Shown here piece after piece: positions 43,852-52,377 of a stretch of DNA of 64,000 nucleotides. Position numbers and translations under genes: made by a program. The stretch spans positions 248,001-312,000 of the forward strand of contig CAWCWV010000016.1 of assembly GCA_963799365.1 (NCBI GenBank), read 5' to 3'. How positions within the stretch are numbered: position 1 is the first letter of the stretch; the number at the start of each line of letters is the position of its first letter. This DNA comes from Marinirhabdus sp963799365. Lineage in GTDB: Bacteria; Bacteroidota; Bacteroidia; Flavobacteriales; Flavobacteriaceae. The notes under the pieces were generated by a model. That model saw only the letters and a list, made by a program, of their open reading frames with translations, did no database searches and had not been told where the DNA came from.

Positions 43852-45474
43852 ATGAAAAAATTACTTTTAATCGTAGTAATACTAGCTGCCACTATAGCTA
43901 AAGCGCAACAGGACGCTTTGGTCTTTTTTGCAGATAAAGAAAACGTAGCTACGTCAATTGCTAACCCTATTAGCATTTTAACCCAAGAAGCAATCGATAG
44001 AAAAGCAATGCATAATATTGCTATAGATGCTTTGGATGTTCCTGTAAATGAAGCGTACATTACACAACTTAAAAATACATCGGGAATTACGGTTCACGCT
44101 AAAAGTAAGTGGATGAACGCTGTCTATGTAAGAGGTTCTGAATCTAATATTGAAGCTTTAACCAATCTTGCGTTTGTTACTGAAGTTGAATTTGCCGATA
44201 AAAGTTTAAACCGAATGCCATTTCAAGGGAATACGGAGGATAAATTCAGTATCGAAAATGAGGGAAGCCGTATTGTCTATGATTATGGCGATGCTTTTAA
44301 TCAAACCGAAATGCTTGGAGTAGATTTTCTGCACGAACAAGATTTCACTGGGGCTGGGATGGTAATTGCTGTTTTGGACAGTGGTTTTCCGAATGTACTG
44401 ACCAATCCTGCATTTTCTGATATCATTTCAGAAGGTAGATTATTGGGAACCTATGATTTTGCTGAAAGACAAACCAACGTAGACGGAACAGGTTCTCATG
44501 GTGCCCAAACTTTCAGTGATATTGGCGCATTTCTCGATGGAGCAGAAAAATTTGTAGGTACAGCCCCAGATGCATCTTTCTATTTGTTCAGAACCGAATT
44601 TGCCCTCACCGAAAACCCGGTAGAAGAAGCCTGGTGGGTTGAGGCCTTAGAACGTGCCGACAGTTTAGGGGTGGATGTTGTTAACACCTCTTCGGGGTAT
44701 CAGGATTATGACAATCCTAATTACGACCATACATACGAAGATCTTGATGGCGAAACTACTATAGCCGCACGCGGTGGGAACTTCGCTTTTGCTAAAGGAA
44801 TGTTATTGGTTACCTCTGCAGGAAATGACGGCAATGGTTTTGGATTTGTGGCTACTCCTGGTGATTCTAAAGGAATCTTAACAGTTGGAGCAGTAGATTC
44901 GGATGGTAATTATGTAGATTTTAGTTCATTCGGACCAACTGTTGATGGCCGTGTCAAACCAGATGTAATGGCAAAAGGTAGAGATGCAGCGGTTGTAAAT
45001 AAAGATGGAATTGTAGTAGCTAATAACGGAACATCTTTCAGCTCTCCTATTATGGCAGGTGCTTTGGCAAGTTTATGGCAGTCCAGACCAGAGATAAAAA
45101 ATAGTAGAATCATGGACGTTGTACGTCAGGCAGGAGATTTATTTTCTGAACCAAGTGATGAAATGGGTTACGGAATTCCAAATTTTGAAGATGCTTATAA
45201 TGCACTTCAAGTGTTAGGTATTGAAGACCAAATGCTGAAAGAAACATTTGCTATTTACCCCAATCCAGTAACCGAGTTTTTTAATGTATCATTTCCACAA
45301 CAAACCGAAAGAGCCGTTGTGACTATTTTTGATGTCTTAGGAAAGCAGGTTATGGTAAAAGAAATTTCAGCAGTTGAAAACAAAGTAAATATTTCTGAAC
45401 TTTCAGGAGGGATTTATATTGCTAACATTAGTGCAGATGGTGTAGTAAATAACTTCAAAATACTGAAAAAATAG
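43852..45474 (+). CDS. Subtilisin-like serine protease with type IX secretion tail
   Basis: A 540-residue secreted S8 peptidase. Signal peptide 1-18. An N-terminal inhibitor-like prodomain precedes the catalytic domain: Asp176 (AVLDSGFP), His216 (GSHGAQT), oxyanion Asn325 (SAGND) and Ser395 (NGTSFSSP). The last 80 residues, starting IYPNPVTEFF and ending NNFKILKK, are a type A Por-secretion sorting domain, cleaved when the protein is exported through the type IX system. Its stop overlaps the next gene's start by 1 base. Confidence 0.93.
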   Translation: MKKLLLIVVILAATIAKAQQDALVFFADKENVATSIANPISILTQEAIDRKAMHNIAIDALDVPVNEAYITQLKNTSGITVHAKSKWMNAVYVRGSESNIEALTNLAFVTEVEFADKSLNRMPFQGNTEDKFSIENEGSRIVYDYGDAFNQTEMLGVDFLHEQDFTGAGMVIAVLDSGFPNVLTNPAFSDIISEGRLLGTYDFAERQTNVDGTGSHGAQTFSDIGAFLDGAEKFVGTAPDASFYLFRTEFALTENPVEEAWWVEALERADSLGVDVVNTSSGYQDYDNPNYDHTYEDLDGETTIAARGGNFAFAKGMLLVTSAGNDGNGFGFVATPGDSKGILTVGAVDSDGNYVDFSSFGPTVDGRVKPDVMAKGRDAAVVNKDGIVVANNGTSFSSPIMAGALASLWQSRPEIKNSRIMDVVRQAGDLFSEPSDEMGYGIPNFEDAYNALQVLGIEDQMLKETFAIYPNPVTEFFNVSFPQQTERAVVTIFDVLGKQVMVKEISAVENKVNISELSGGIYIANISADGVVNNFKILKK

Positions 45475-46415
45475 TGGAAAATAGGATTACCCAACTTTTC
45501 AATATACAATATCCCATCATACAAGCAGGGATGATCTGGAACAGTGGATGGAGATTGGCTTCGGCAGTTAGCAATGCAGGGGGTTTAGGACTTTTGGGTG
45601 CTGGCTCTATGTATCCGGAGGTGCTTAGAGAACATATCGTAAAATGCAAAAAAGCAACCGATAAACCTTTTGGGGTAAATGTGCCAATGTTGTATCCCAA
45701 CCTAGAAGAAATTATTGAAATAATTATTGAAGAAGGCGTTAAAATTGTTTTTACTTCCGCTGGAAATCCTAAGACATATACCCAGTATTTAAAAGATAAC
45801 GGAATCACAGTAGTACACGTAGTAAGTAGTGTAAAATTTGCATTAAAATCTGAAGAAGCTGGAGTAGATGCCGTAGTTGCCGAAGGATTTGAAGCTGGTG
45901 GTCACAATGGGCGAGAAGAAACTACAACTTTTACACTTATTCCTATGGTTAAGGAACAAATTAGCGTTCCTTTAATCGCAGCTGGCGGGATAGCCAACGG
46001 AAAAGGAATGCTGGCCGCAATGATTTTGGGAGCAGATGGAGTACAAGTAGGAAGCCGCTTTGTGGCTTCAGAAGAAAGTAGTGCACATCGGGCATTTAAA
46101 AAAATGGTTGTTGAAGCTAAAGAGGGCGATACACTCTTAACGTTAAAAGAATTAGCTCCTGTGCGTATGCTGAAAAATAAATTTTTTAGTGAGGTAATGG
46201 AACTTTACACCAAAAATCCAACAAAGGAACAACTTGTTGAGTTATTAGGAAGAGCAAGAGCCAAGCGCGGTATGTTCGAAGGAGATCTGGAAGAAGGTGA
46301 ATTAGAAATTGGCCAGATTGCGGGTCTTATTCACGACATAAAACCAGCTGCAAAGATAGTGGAGCAGATGGTTTTAGAGTTTGAAGCAGCCAAGAAAACA
46401 GTTTCAAATACTTAG
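45474..46415 (+). CDS. Nitronate monooxygenase / FabK-like FMN enzyme
   Basis: A 313-residue FMN-binding TIM-barrel protein. YPIIQAGMIWNSG at the N-terminus, EGFEAGGHNG, PLIAAGGIANGKG and LGADGVQVGSRF are typical of the 2-nitropropane dioxygenase family, which includes nitronate monooxygenases and FabK enoyl-ACP reductases; the two cannot be separated safely here. It starts with GTG whose G is the last base of the protease stop (TAGTG), so it should depend on translation of the protease message. Confidence 0.88.
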   Translation: MENRITQLFNIQYPIIQAGMIWNSGWRLASAVSNAGGLGLLGAGSMYPEVLREHIVKCKKATDKPFGVNVPMLYPNLEEIIEIIIEEGVKIVFTSAGNPKTYTQYLKDNGITVVHVVSSVKFALKSEEAGVDAVVAEGFEAGGHNGREETTTFTLIPMVKEQISVPLIAAGGIANGKGMLAAMILGADGVQVGSRFVASEESSAHRAFKKMVVEAKEGDTLLTLKELAPVRMLKNKFFSEVMELYTKNPTKEQLVELLGRARAKRGMFEGDLEEGELEIGQIAGLIHDIKPAAKIVEQMVLEFEAAKKTVSNT

Positions 46416-46578
46416 TTTTTTAATTGACATTAAGTTTACAATTTTAAGAAAACTACAGACGTGTTGAAATGTCAAAAAAAGAATTAATTACGTTAATCAA
46501 TAAAACATTTTCAAATCTATTTCATTAGATTTTTCGTAACAATTATTATAATATTGTTATAAAACTTAATAATCTGTT

Positions 46579-46743
46579 GTGGTTTATTTTCTTACGTCTT
46601 TTCTAGTTTTAGGAGTTGTGGTGATTATTCTTTTCACCATCAATAAAATTAAAGTTGCTCGCCACCGTGGTAAAAATTTACCAAAGAGAAATCTCTATTA
46701 CGCCATTATCGCAAAGGTCTTTATGAAAGATTTGCCGGATTAG
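46579..46743 (+). CDS. Small membrane protein, 54 aa
   Basis: A GTG-initiated ORF: hydrophobic helix (YFLTSFLVLGVVVIILFTI) then a basic tail (KIKVARHRGKNLPKRN...AKVFMKDLPD). An in-frame stop 9 bases upstream of the GTG limits the start. The composition and positive-inside charge argue for a real protein. It overlaps the convergent SRPBCC gene by 4 bases. No ATG start and no named family, so confidence is moderate. Confidence 0.5.
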   Translation: MVYFLTSFLVLGVVVIILFTINKIKVARHRGKNLPKRNLYYAIIAKVFMKDLPD

Positions 46744-47234
46744 CTATTCACCATAGCTGGGATATTCGTGTTCTTGTTGCGTAAATCTAGTCCTCCTTCA
46801 TAAACCGACTTTAAATTTACCAGGTAAAAAGACCAGCCACGATCACAACCAAGCCTTATATTTTCCTTAGCTTTATCTGTAGTTGGAATATTTTTTTGTG
46901 TTAAGATTACTATTGTTTCTTTCTCAAAAGGTTTCAAAGAAATTTCTACCAAACAATCCCCAGCAAAAGTAAATTGAAGTTTATCTATTCCGTTCACTGA
47001 AACAATAGTGCCAGTCTCAATCCCGTCCCATTGAAACCACTTCCATTGGTAAGTGTCGTCTTTTTGTATCCCGTAAGATTTTGCTCTTTTGATACCATCC
47101 TTTGTGTTGAAATTAGCATCTTTTAAAAACCAACGTTCAATTTCTGAAGGTACAGTCCAGGCTTTATAAAGCGTTGCTACAGTTGCGGAAACTGGGATTT
47201 TACGGGTAAATTGTGTCCAGTCAAAATTTTCCAT
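46740..47234 (-). CDS. SRPBCC / AHSA1-like domain protein
   Basis: A 164-residue START-like fold protein. ISATVATLYKAWTVPSEIERWFL is the classic AHSA1-family opening (helix after strand 1, then W-x-x-P-x-x-x-x-x-W-F). Such proteins bind hydrophobic ligands or modulate Hsp90; no partner is evident here. Reads as a single gene or the tail of the symporter operon, 32 bases downstream. Confidence 0.85.
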   Translation of the reverse strand: MENFDWTQFTRKIPVSATVATLYKAWTVPSEIERWFLKDANFNTKDGIKRAKSYGIQKDDTYQWKWFQWDGIETGTIVSVNGIDKLQFTFAGDCLVEISLKPFEKETIVILTQKNIPTTDKAKENIRLGCDRGWSFYLVNLKSVYEGGLDLRNKNTNIPAMVNS

Positions 47235-47266
47235 ATGAAAGGTTTTATAATTAAAGATACCGTAAT

Positions 47267-48970
47267 TTAACTTTCGTTTGTAACAGCAATCTTTTTATCT
47301 GGATTTCCTAAAGTTACCTGTAGTAATACTGCAATTCCCATAACAACCGCACAGCCAAATAAATTAAGCCATAAGTACGGCATAATATCCATCCACCAAA
47401 CTACTATTACTATAGCTTGAGTGATGAGGGCTGCAATAAATGTGGCGTTACTTTTTACGTATTTTATAAAGAAGGCCAGTAAGAAAACACCCAATACATT
47501 TCCGTAGAAAATAGAACCTATGATGTTCACTAGCTCTATCAGATTTTCAAATAAATTGGCAACACAGGCAATTAAAATGGCTATTACGCCCCAAAGCATC
47601 GTAAACCACTTACTGGCATTAACATATTGCTTATCCGTACGTGCTTTTACATTTCTTTTATAAAGATCAATGGCAGTTGTGGAACCTAAAGCATTCAACT
47701 CTGAAGCTGTAGAAGACATTGCGGCGCTTAAAATCACAGCCAATAGCAAGCCAATTAGCCCACGAGGTAAATTGTTTAAGATAAAATGGATGAACACATA
47801 ATCCTTATCGTTGGTTTCGGCATTGGGGTTTGCTTTTTTTATAACTGTTTTAGATTGTTCGCGGAGTGCTTCTTCTTGTTGCTGAAGATTTAAAATCTGG
47901 GCACTTAGCATGTTTTTTTCTGAATTAGTTTCAGCATTTGAAAACGTCATCTGTGCAGTTCTTAATTGAGAATCAATCCCTTTTTTCTCCTCTTCTAATG
48001 CCACATATTCCGCAGCATATTCAGAACTCATAACATCTTTCACTGCAGCCGGGTTAAAATGTAAAGGAGATGCATTAAATTGGTAGAACACAAAAACCAT
48101 TACCCCAACCAGTAAAATAAAGAATTGCATAGGTACCTTCAGCAAACCATTCATGATCAGGCCCATTTGGCTTTGTTTAATCGATTTCCCAGAAAGGTAG
48201 CGTTGTACCTGGCTTTGATCTGTTCCGAAGTAGGAAAGCGCTAAAAAGGTTCCTCCAATAATTCCGCTCCAAAACGTATACCTGTTTTCAAAATCGAATG
48301 AAAAATCCAGAACTTCCATTTTACCACTGGCACCAGCAATTTCTAATGCTTTATTAAAAGTAATATCGAGGGGTAAATAATTCAGGATAATTAAAAAAGC
48401 AAGAAACATCCCTAAAAAAATGATCCCCATTTGTTGTTTTTGGGTTACGCTAACGGCTTTTGTACCTCCGCTTACCGTATAAATGATAACCAAAACCCCA
48501 ATGATAATATTCAGATAAATAAGATTCCAACCCAAAACCGCTGAAAGGATGATCGCTGGGGCGAAAATGGTGATTCCGGCCGCCAGTCCGCGTTGTATTA
48601 AAAACAGCATAGCGGTAAGCGTTCTGGTTTTCAAATCGAAACGCGTTTCCAGATATTCATAAGCTGTAAAAACGTTAAGTCTATGATAAATAGGAATAAA
48701 CACCAAGCAAATAACTACCATCGCAATAGGCAACCCAAAATAGAACTGTACAAAGCCCATTCCGCTATGAAACGCTTGTCCTGGCGTAGAAAGAAACGTA
48801 ATAGCACTTGCTTGAGTAGCCATCACACTAAGTCCAATGGTCCACCATTTAGATTCATTACCACCTTTTAGGTAGTCGGTTACATTTTTACTACCACGTG
48901 CTTTATAGGTGCCGTACAATACGATAAAAGCAAGCGTGCCAATAAGTACAATCCAATCTATTTGCTCCAT
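47267..48970 (-). CDS. Sodium:solute symporter (SSS family)
   Basis: A 567-residue inner-membrane protein with about 13 hydrophobic helices. SVMATQASAITFLSTPGQAF and SYFGTDQSQVQRYLSGKS are SSS-family signatures (sodium site and TM6 region), placing it near the SGLT/NIS group of Bacteroidota; the substrate cannot be told. A 75-residue charged, Gln/Glu-rich insertion (about 310-385) lies between helices and may form a coiled coil. The ATG follows directly after the TAG of a 42-aa membrane protein, with which it should be cotranslated. Confidence 0.93.
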   Translation of the reverse strand: MEQIDWIVLIGTLAFIVLYGTYKARGSKNVTDYLKGGNESKWWTIGLSVMATQASAITFLSTPGQAFHSGMGFVQFYFGLPIAMVVICLVFIPIYHRLNVFTAYEYLETRFDLKTRTLTAMLFLIQRGLAAGITIFAPAIILSAVLGWNLIYLNIIIGVLVIIYTVSGGTKAVSVTQKQQMGIIFLGMFLAFLIILNYLPLDITFNKALEIAGASGKMEVLDFSFDFENRYTFWSGIIGGTFLALSYFGTDQSQVQRYLSGKSIKQSQMGLIMNGLLKVPMQFFILLVGVMVFVFYQFNASPLHFNPAAVKDVMSSEYAAEYVALEEEKKGIDSQLRTAQMTFSNAETNSEKNMLSAQILNLQQQEEALREQSKTVIKKANPNAETNDKDYVFIHFILNNLPRGLIGLLLAVILSAAMSSTASELNALGSTTAIDLYKRNVKARTDKQYVNASKWFTMLWGVIAILIACVANLFENLIELVNIIGSIFYGNVLGVFLLAFFIKYVKSNATFIAALITQAIVIVVWWMDIMPYLWLNLFGCAVVMGIAVLLQVTLGNPDKKIAVTNES

Positions 48971-49099
48971 CTAGGCGTAAGTTTTCATGATATAATAAAA
49001 CAAGACGATGTATCCGGCATTGAGTAGCAGTACCATTGTATATTTCCATTTCCAGACAAATTTGTCTTTTACTTTTTCTACGATGTCGTCTGATTGCAT
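48971..49099 (-). CDS. Small single-span membrane protein, symporter partner, 42 aa
   Basis: ATG at 49097-49099; 42 codons then TAG at 48971-48973, immediately followed by the symporter ATG. An acidic, then basic N-terminus (MQSDDIVEKVKDKFVWKWK) precedes one helix (YTMVLLLNAGYIVLFYYIM). This is the gene arrangement of a small accessory subunit for an SSS transporter. Zero spacing to the symporter is the main support. Confidence 0.75.
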   Translation of the reverse strand: MQSDDIVEKVKDKFVWKWKYTMVLLLNAGYIVLFYYIMKTYA

Positions 49100-49183
49100 G
49101 GGTTGTTAGTTAATTAGGGTTGTTAATGAATCTATTCTTCAATATTTTATAATAACTTTCATCTAAACATTTCTATAAGTTTT

Positions 49184-49223
49184 CACCAATTCACCAATTC
49201 ACCAATTCACCAATTCCCCAATT
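49184..49223. repeat. Tandem repeat, 4-5 x 8 bp CACCAATT
   Basis: Four exact CACCAATT units and one CCCCAATT. It begins 8 bases after the stop of the minus-strand PIG-L gene. Shares the CCAATT core with the array at 13813. Confidence 0.95.
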
Positions 49224-49231
49224 AACTATAT

Positions 49232-51724
49232 TCACTTCCCAACCGATAACAAATTAGCAAATAATCTATAGGCTCCAGGAACACCAGCCGGCAACTCTCT
49301 AAAAAAGCTAAGACCCGTGTAAATATAATAGCCTTTTCCGTAAGTTGCTACTAAAAGTGATCCCTTACTTTCTTCATATTCTTTGTCTTGCATTCCTAAA
49401 ATAGGTGTGAATTTTTTATCCCATTCGTTGGGGAAATACAAGCCACGTTCTTGTACCCAATTCTCAAAATCGGCTTGAGTTATTTTATTTGGACTGTTTA
49501 AAACGGGATGATTTGGTGCTAGAATATTCACTTTACTAGATTCATCTGTTACGCGGTCACGTGATAAACTAATGGGGTATGGTGCTATGTCACTGGTTAC
49601 CATTCTATGTGAGGTGTTGTATTGAAGTAATAAAGTCCCGCCGTTTTCTACATATTTGTTGAGTTCGGTTTGTTTAAAAGCCAATTCGGGAACGGTATTG
49701 TAAGCTCTTATTCCTACTACAATAGCGTCATATTGTTCAAGGTTACTGGCTATAATTTCTAAAGGAGAAATGGTAGTAACATCATACCCAATCTCTCGTA
49801 AACTTTGTGGGATGGCATCTCCAGCACCATCAATATAGCCAATATTTTGTCCTTTCTTTTCAATGCCAATTCTTACAATCTTAGCTTCTGAAGGTAATAA
49901 AACACGCTGAAAAGGAATATGGTCATAAGCGATAGTCACTAATTCTTTATCGAAAAACTGATCCCCCATTTGAGCAAGAGATCTAAGATAGCCTTCACTT
50001 TGGTCTTTTGGCGGTGTAACGGTAAACTGAAGCGTTTGTTTTTGTCCTTTGGTTTCAATATTAAAAACACCTTGAGCAGGCGTAACCTGCCATCCTTCTG
50101 GATGCTGTAAGGTAACCGAACCTGTGATGTTATCTCTACCCGCTGTCACCATAACCGGTATTTGACGGCTTTCCTCAGAAGAAAAAATTAATACTTTTTC
50201 GGGAATGCTAGTGGTTACTGCGGGCAATATCTCTAGAGGTTGGTACACTTCCCCCTTTACGGGATCGTTAAATTTGTAAACTACATCTCGAGTTATAGGA
50301 ATATTTGTGTTTGTAAGTTGAATATCAAACACTATTTTTTCTGGCGCAGGTGTTTCTGGTAAACCAATCATTTCTACAGGTGCCTTGTACATTCCCAAAG
50401 TCCCTTTTTCATTCAACCAATACGGTGACGAAACTTTGGTGGAAGCAGAAGTAATTGTAAGTAAAAATTCCTTTTTTTGGTTAGGTAACAGCGTCTCATT
50501 TACAGCTAATAAAACATCACCCTTTACAGATTTAATGCTATTAATAACTACCTCAATATCACTTCGGTTAATAGCTTCCATTGTAACTTCATACGTTCCA
50601 TTTGGGTTTATAGCGTTTGTGTTTGCAACGGCTTCCAAGAAAATTCCGCCGCAGTCTAAAATCAATGTTTCTAATTGTTTTAGCTTGATGTCTCGCCAGT
50701 GGATATCCTTCAAATTTTTCACCAGCTTATAGGCTTCTGTCAATTTTGGCAACATAGCCGAAGGATTCTGATAATTAAATCCTTTTTCCAACGGATCTAG
50801 AATAGCGCCAATCGCAACGCCACCCTCCAAACGGTTCCAAGAGGTGTCAATCCCATCAAATAGATTGGTCTTGTCTTTAGGTAACTCTCCTTTTAAAAAC
50901 TCTAAGTATTCGGTTTCGGCACCACGGGAACCTGTGCTTCCAAAGCCCTGCGATTTATGCATACTCCGACTTAATGAAGCAATTTCGCCATTGGAAAGCC
51001 CAAGGGCAGGATAATAGTTTCCCGTTTGTACTTCTACTAAGTTGGTCTTGTCCGCAGCTTCAAATTTTTCTCTGCTTCCGTAAAACCACCAGGAGGTATT
51101 AAAGTATAAACTCTTTGGTTGCCACGTTCCATACAGTTGCGCAGACGATGGATATTTACTGGCGTCATTTAACAAATCAAAGGCTTCCACGCTAAGCATG
51201 GCGCTGGAAGTATGATGCCCATGTGTGCTTCCAGGACTGCGATGGTCAAAACGATTTACAATTACATCTGGCTTAAATTTTCGAATGGCTCGCACTACAT
51301 CACCCAATACTTCTTCTTTATTCCAAATTTCAAGGGTTTCGTCTGGATGTTTGGAATATCCAAAATCGTTGGCACGAGTAAAAAGTTGTTGGCCACCATC
51401 TGTACGCCGTGCAGCCAATAATTCTTGGGTACGAATCACGCCCAAAAGTTCTCTAATTTCTGGGCCTACAAGATTTTGCCCACCATCGCCACGGGTTAAA
51501 GAAAGATAAGCAGTTCTGGCTTTCACATCATTTGCCAAATATGAAATTAGCCTGGTATTTTCATCATCGGGATGCGCTGCTATGTAGAGGGCAGAACCAA
51601 TAAAATTTAATTTTTGGAGGTTGTGGTATATTTCTGAAGCTGTAGGTTTGCTGGGTTGTTGTGCGTTGAGAGTGGTAATTCCAACTACAATAAGTAGGAG
51701 AGATAAAGACAATTTTTTGAACAT
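49232..51724 (-). CDS. Secreted PIG-L family deacetylase with extra C-terminal domains
   Basis: An 830-residue exported protein: signal peptide ending TLNAQ. The LmbE/PIG-L domain (about 35-290) has AAHPDDE (zinc ligands His51 and Asp54) and HGHH (168-171); the family deacetylates GlcNAc-type sugars. Then beta-sandwich domains (about 380-610) and a GATase-like Rossmann domain (about 640-830, YDAIVVGIRAYN). Much larger than BshB, so probably extracellular glycan processing. A TATATTTG box lies upstream (51748-51755, minus). Confidence 0.88.
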   Translation of the reverse strand: MFKKLSLSLLLIVVGITTLNAQQPSKPTASEIYHNLQKLNFIGSALYIAAHPDDENTRLISYLANDVKARTAYLSLTRGDGGQNLVGPEIRELLGVIRTQELLAARRTDGGQQLFTRANDFGYSKHPDETLEIWNKEEVLGDVVRAIRKFKPDVIVNRFDHRSPGSTHGHHTSSAMLSVEAFDLLNDASKYPSSAQLYGTWQPKSLYFNTSWWFYGSREKFEAADKTNLVEVQTGNYYPALGLSNGEIASLSRSMHKSQGFGSTGSRGAETEYLEFLKGELPKDKTNLFDGIDTSWNRLEGGVAIGAILDPLEKGFNYQNPSAMLPKLTEAYKLVKNLKDIHWRDIKLKQLETLILDCGGIFLEAVANTNAINPNGTYEVTMEAINRSDIEVVINSIKSVKGDVLLAVNETLLPNQKKEFLLTITSASTKVSSPYWLNEKGTLGMYKAPVEMIGLPETPAPEKIVFDIQLTNTNIPITRDVVYKFNDPVKGEVYQPLEILPAVTTSIPEKVLIFSSEESRQIPVMVTAGRDNITGSVTLQHPEGWQVTPAQGVFNIETKGQKQTLQFTVTPPKDQSEGYLRSLAQMGDQFFDKELVTIAYDHIPFQRVLLPSEAKIVRIGIEKKGQNIGYIDGAGDAIPQSLREIGYDVTTISPLEIIASNLEQYDAIVVGIRAYNTVPELAFKQTELNKYVENGGTLLLQYNTSHRMVTSDIAPYPISLSRDRVTDESSKVNILAPNHPVLNSPNKITQADFENWVQERGLYFPNEWDKKFTPILGMQDKEYEESKGSLLVATYGKGYYIYTGLSFFRELPAGVPGAYRLFANLLSVGK

Positions 51725-51747
51725 TGTTCTATGTTTTTCTAGAGAAT

Positions 51748-51755
51748 CAAATATA
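51748..51755 (-). promoter_or_regulatory. -7 box for the PIG-L gene
   Basis: CAAATATA on the plus strand reads TATATTTG on the minus strand, 23 bases before the ATG. It separates the gene from the mscS operon. Confidence 0.55.
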
Positions 51756-51774
51756 CCGAAAATGCTACCTTACA

Positions 51775-52374
51775 TTAATCTATTGGCTGTTCTTTAACAT
51801 TTTTGTCATCCTCCTTTTTCTCTAATTCTTCTAAAACTTCTGGATGGAAAATTTGGTCTACAAGACTCATTTCTTCAGGTTTCAGCACACTCACTCCTTT
51901 TTGAAGCATTAAGCTATTTGGATAGGTGATGGTCTCGCCTCTTTCAGTTTTTAGGATGATATGAAATGTTTTAATATCATCAATAATGCCTTCGTACTTA
52001 TGTTCCTTGTCATGTACTTTAATATAATCACCAATCTTATAAGGAAAGATAAAAAACATGATTATTCCGCTGGTAATGTTACTCAAAATAGACCACTGTG
52101 CAAAAAAACCAATCCCAATCACTGCAAATACAGATAAAATAACCGAACCAAAATTTTTAAAGTCTACTCCCCAAATTAAGATAACAGAAAGTAGAAATAG
52201 AAATATGGTTGCATAATTAATATGTTTTACGATAAGACCAGTGCGGTGCTCTACGCGTTCAAATTTTTTGGCAAAACGGCGTGTCACCAAAATAAGTACC
52301 CAACGTAATAAAAATAAAAAAACGAGTACGATTGCAGTCTCTATGCTGTGATTGTAGAAATATTCTTTTACCAT
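51775..52374 (-). CDS. Small MscS-family mechanosensitive channel
   Basis: A 199-residue MscS-like protein: three hydrophobic helices (about 12-100), with the pore-lining third helix and then the beta domain (NITSGIIMFFIFPYKIGDYIKV). It lacks the large cytoplasmic vestibule of E. coli MscS. ERGETITYPNSLMLQKGVSVL is the typical end of the beta domain. Releases osmolytes on hypo-osmotic shock. Starts 3 bases after the lipoprotein gene stop; last gene of the operon. Confidence 0.88.
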   Translation of the reverse strand: MVKEYFYNHSIETAIVLVFLFLLRWVLILVTRRFAKKFERVEHRTGLIVKHINYATIFLFLLSVILIWGVDFKNFGSVILSVFAVIGIGFFAQWSILSNITSGIIMFFIFPYKIGDYIKVHDKEHKYEGIIDDIKTFHIILKTERGETITYPNSLMLQKGVSVLKPEEMSLVDQIFHPEVLEELEKKEDDKNVKEQPID

Positions 52375-52377
52375 AAT

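Noticed and set aside
49232..51724. BshB bacillithiol deacetylase
   Set aside because: Shares the PIG-L fold but is exported and about three times the size of BshB, which acts in the cytoplasm.
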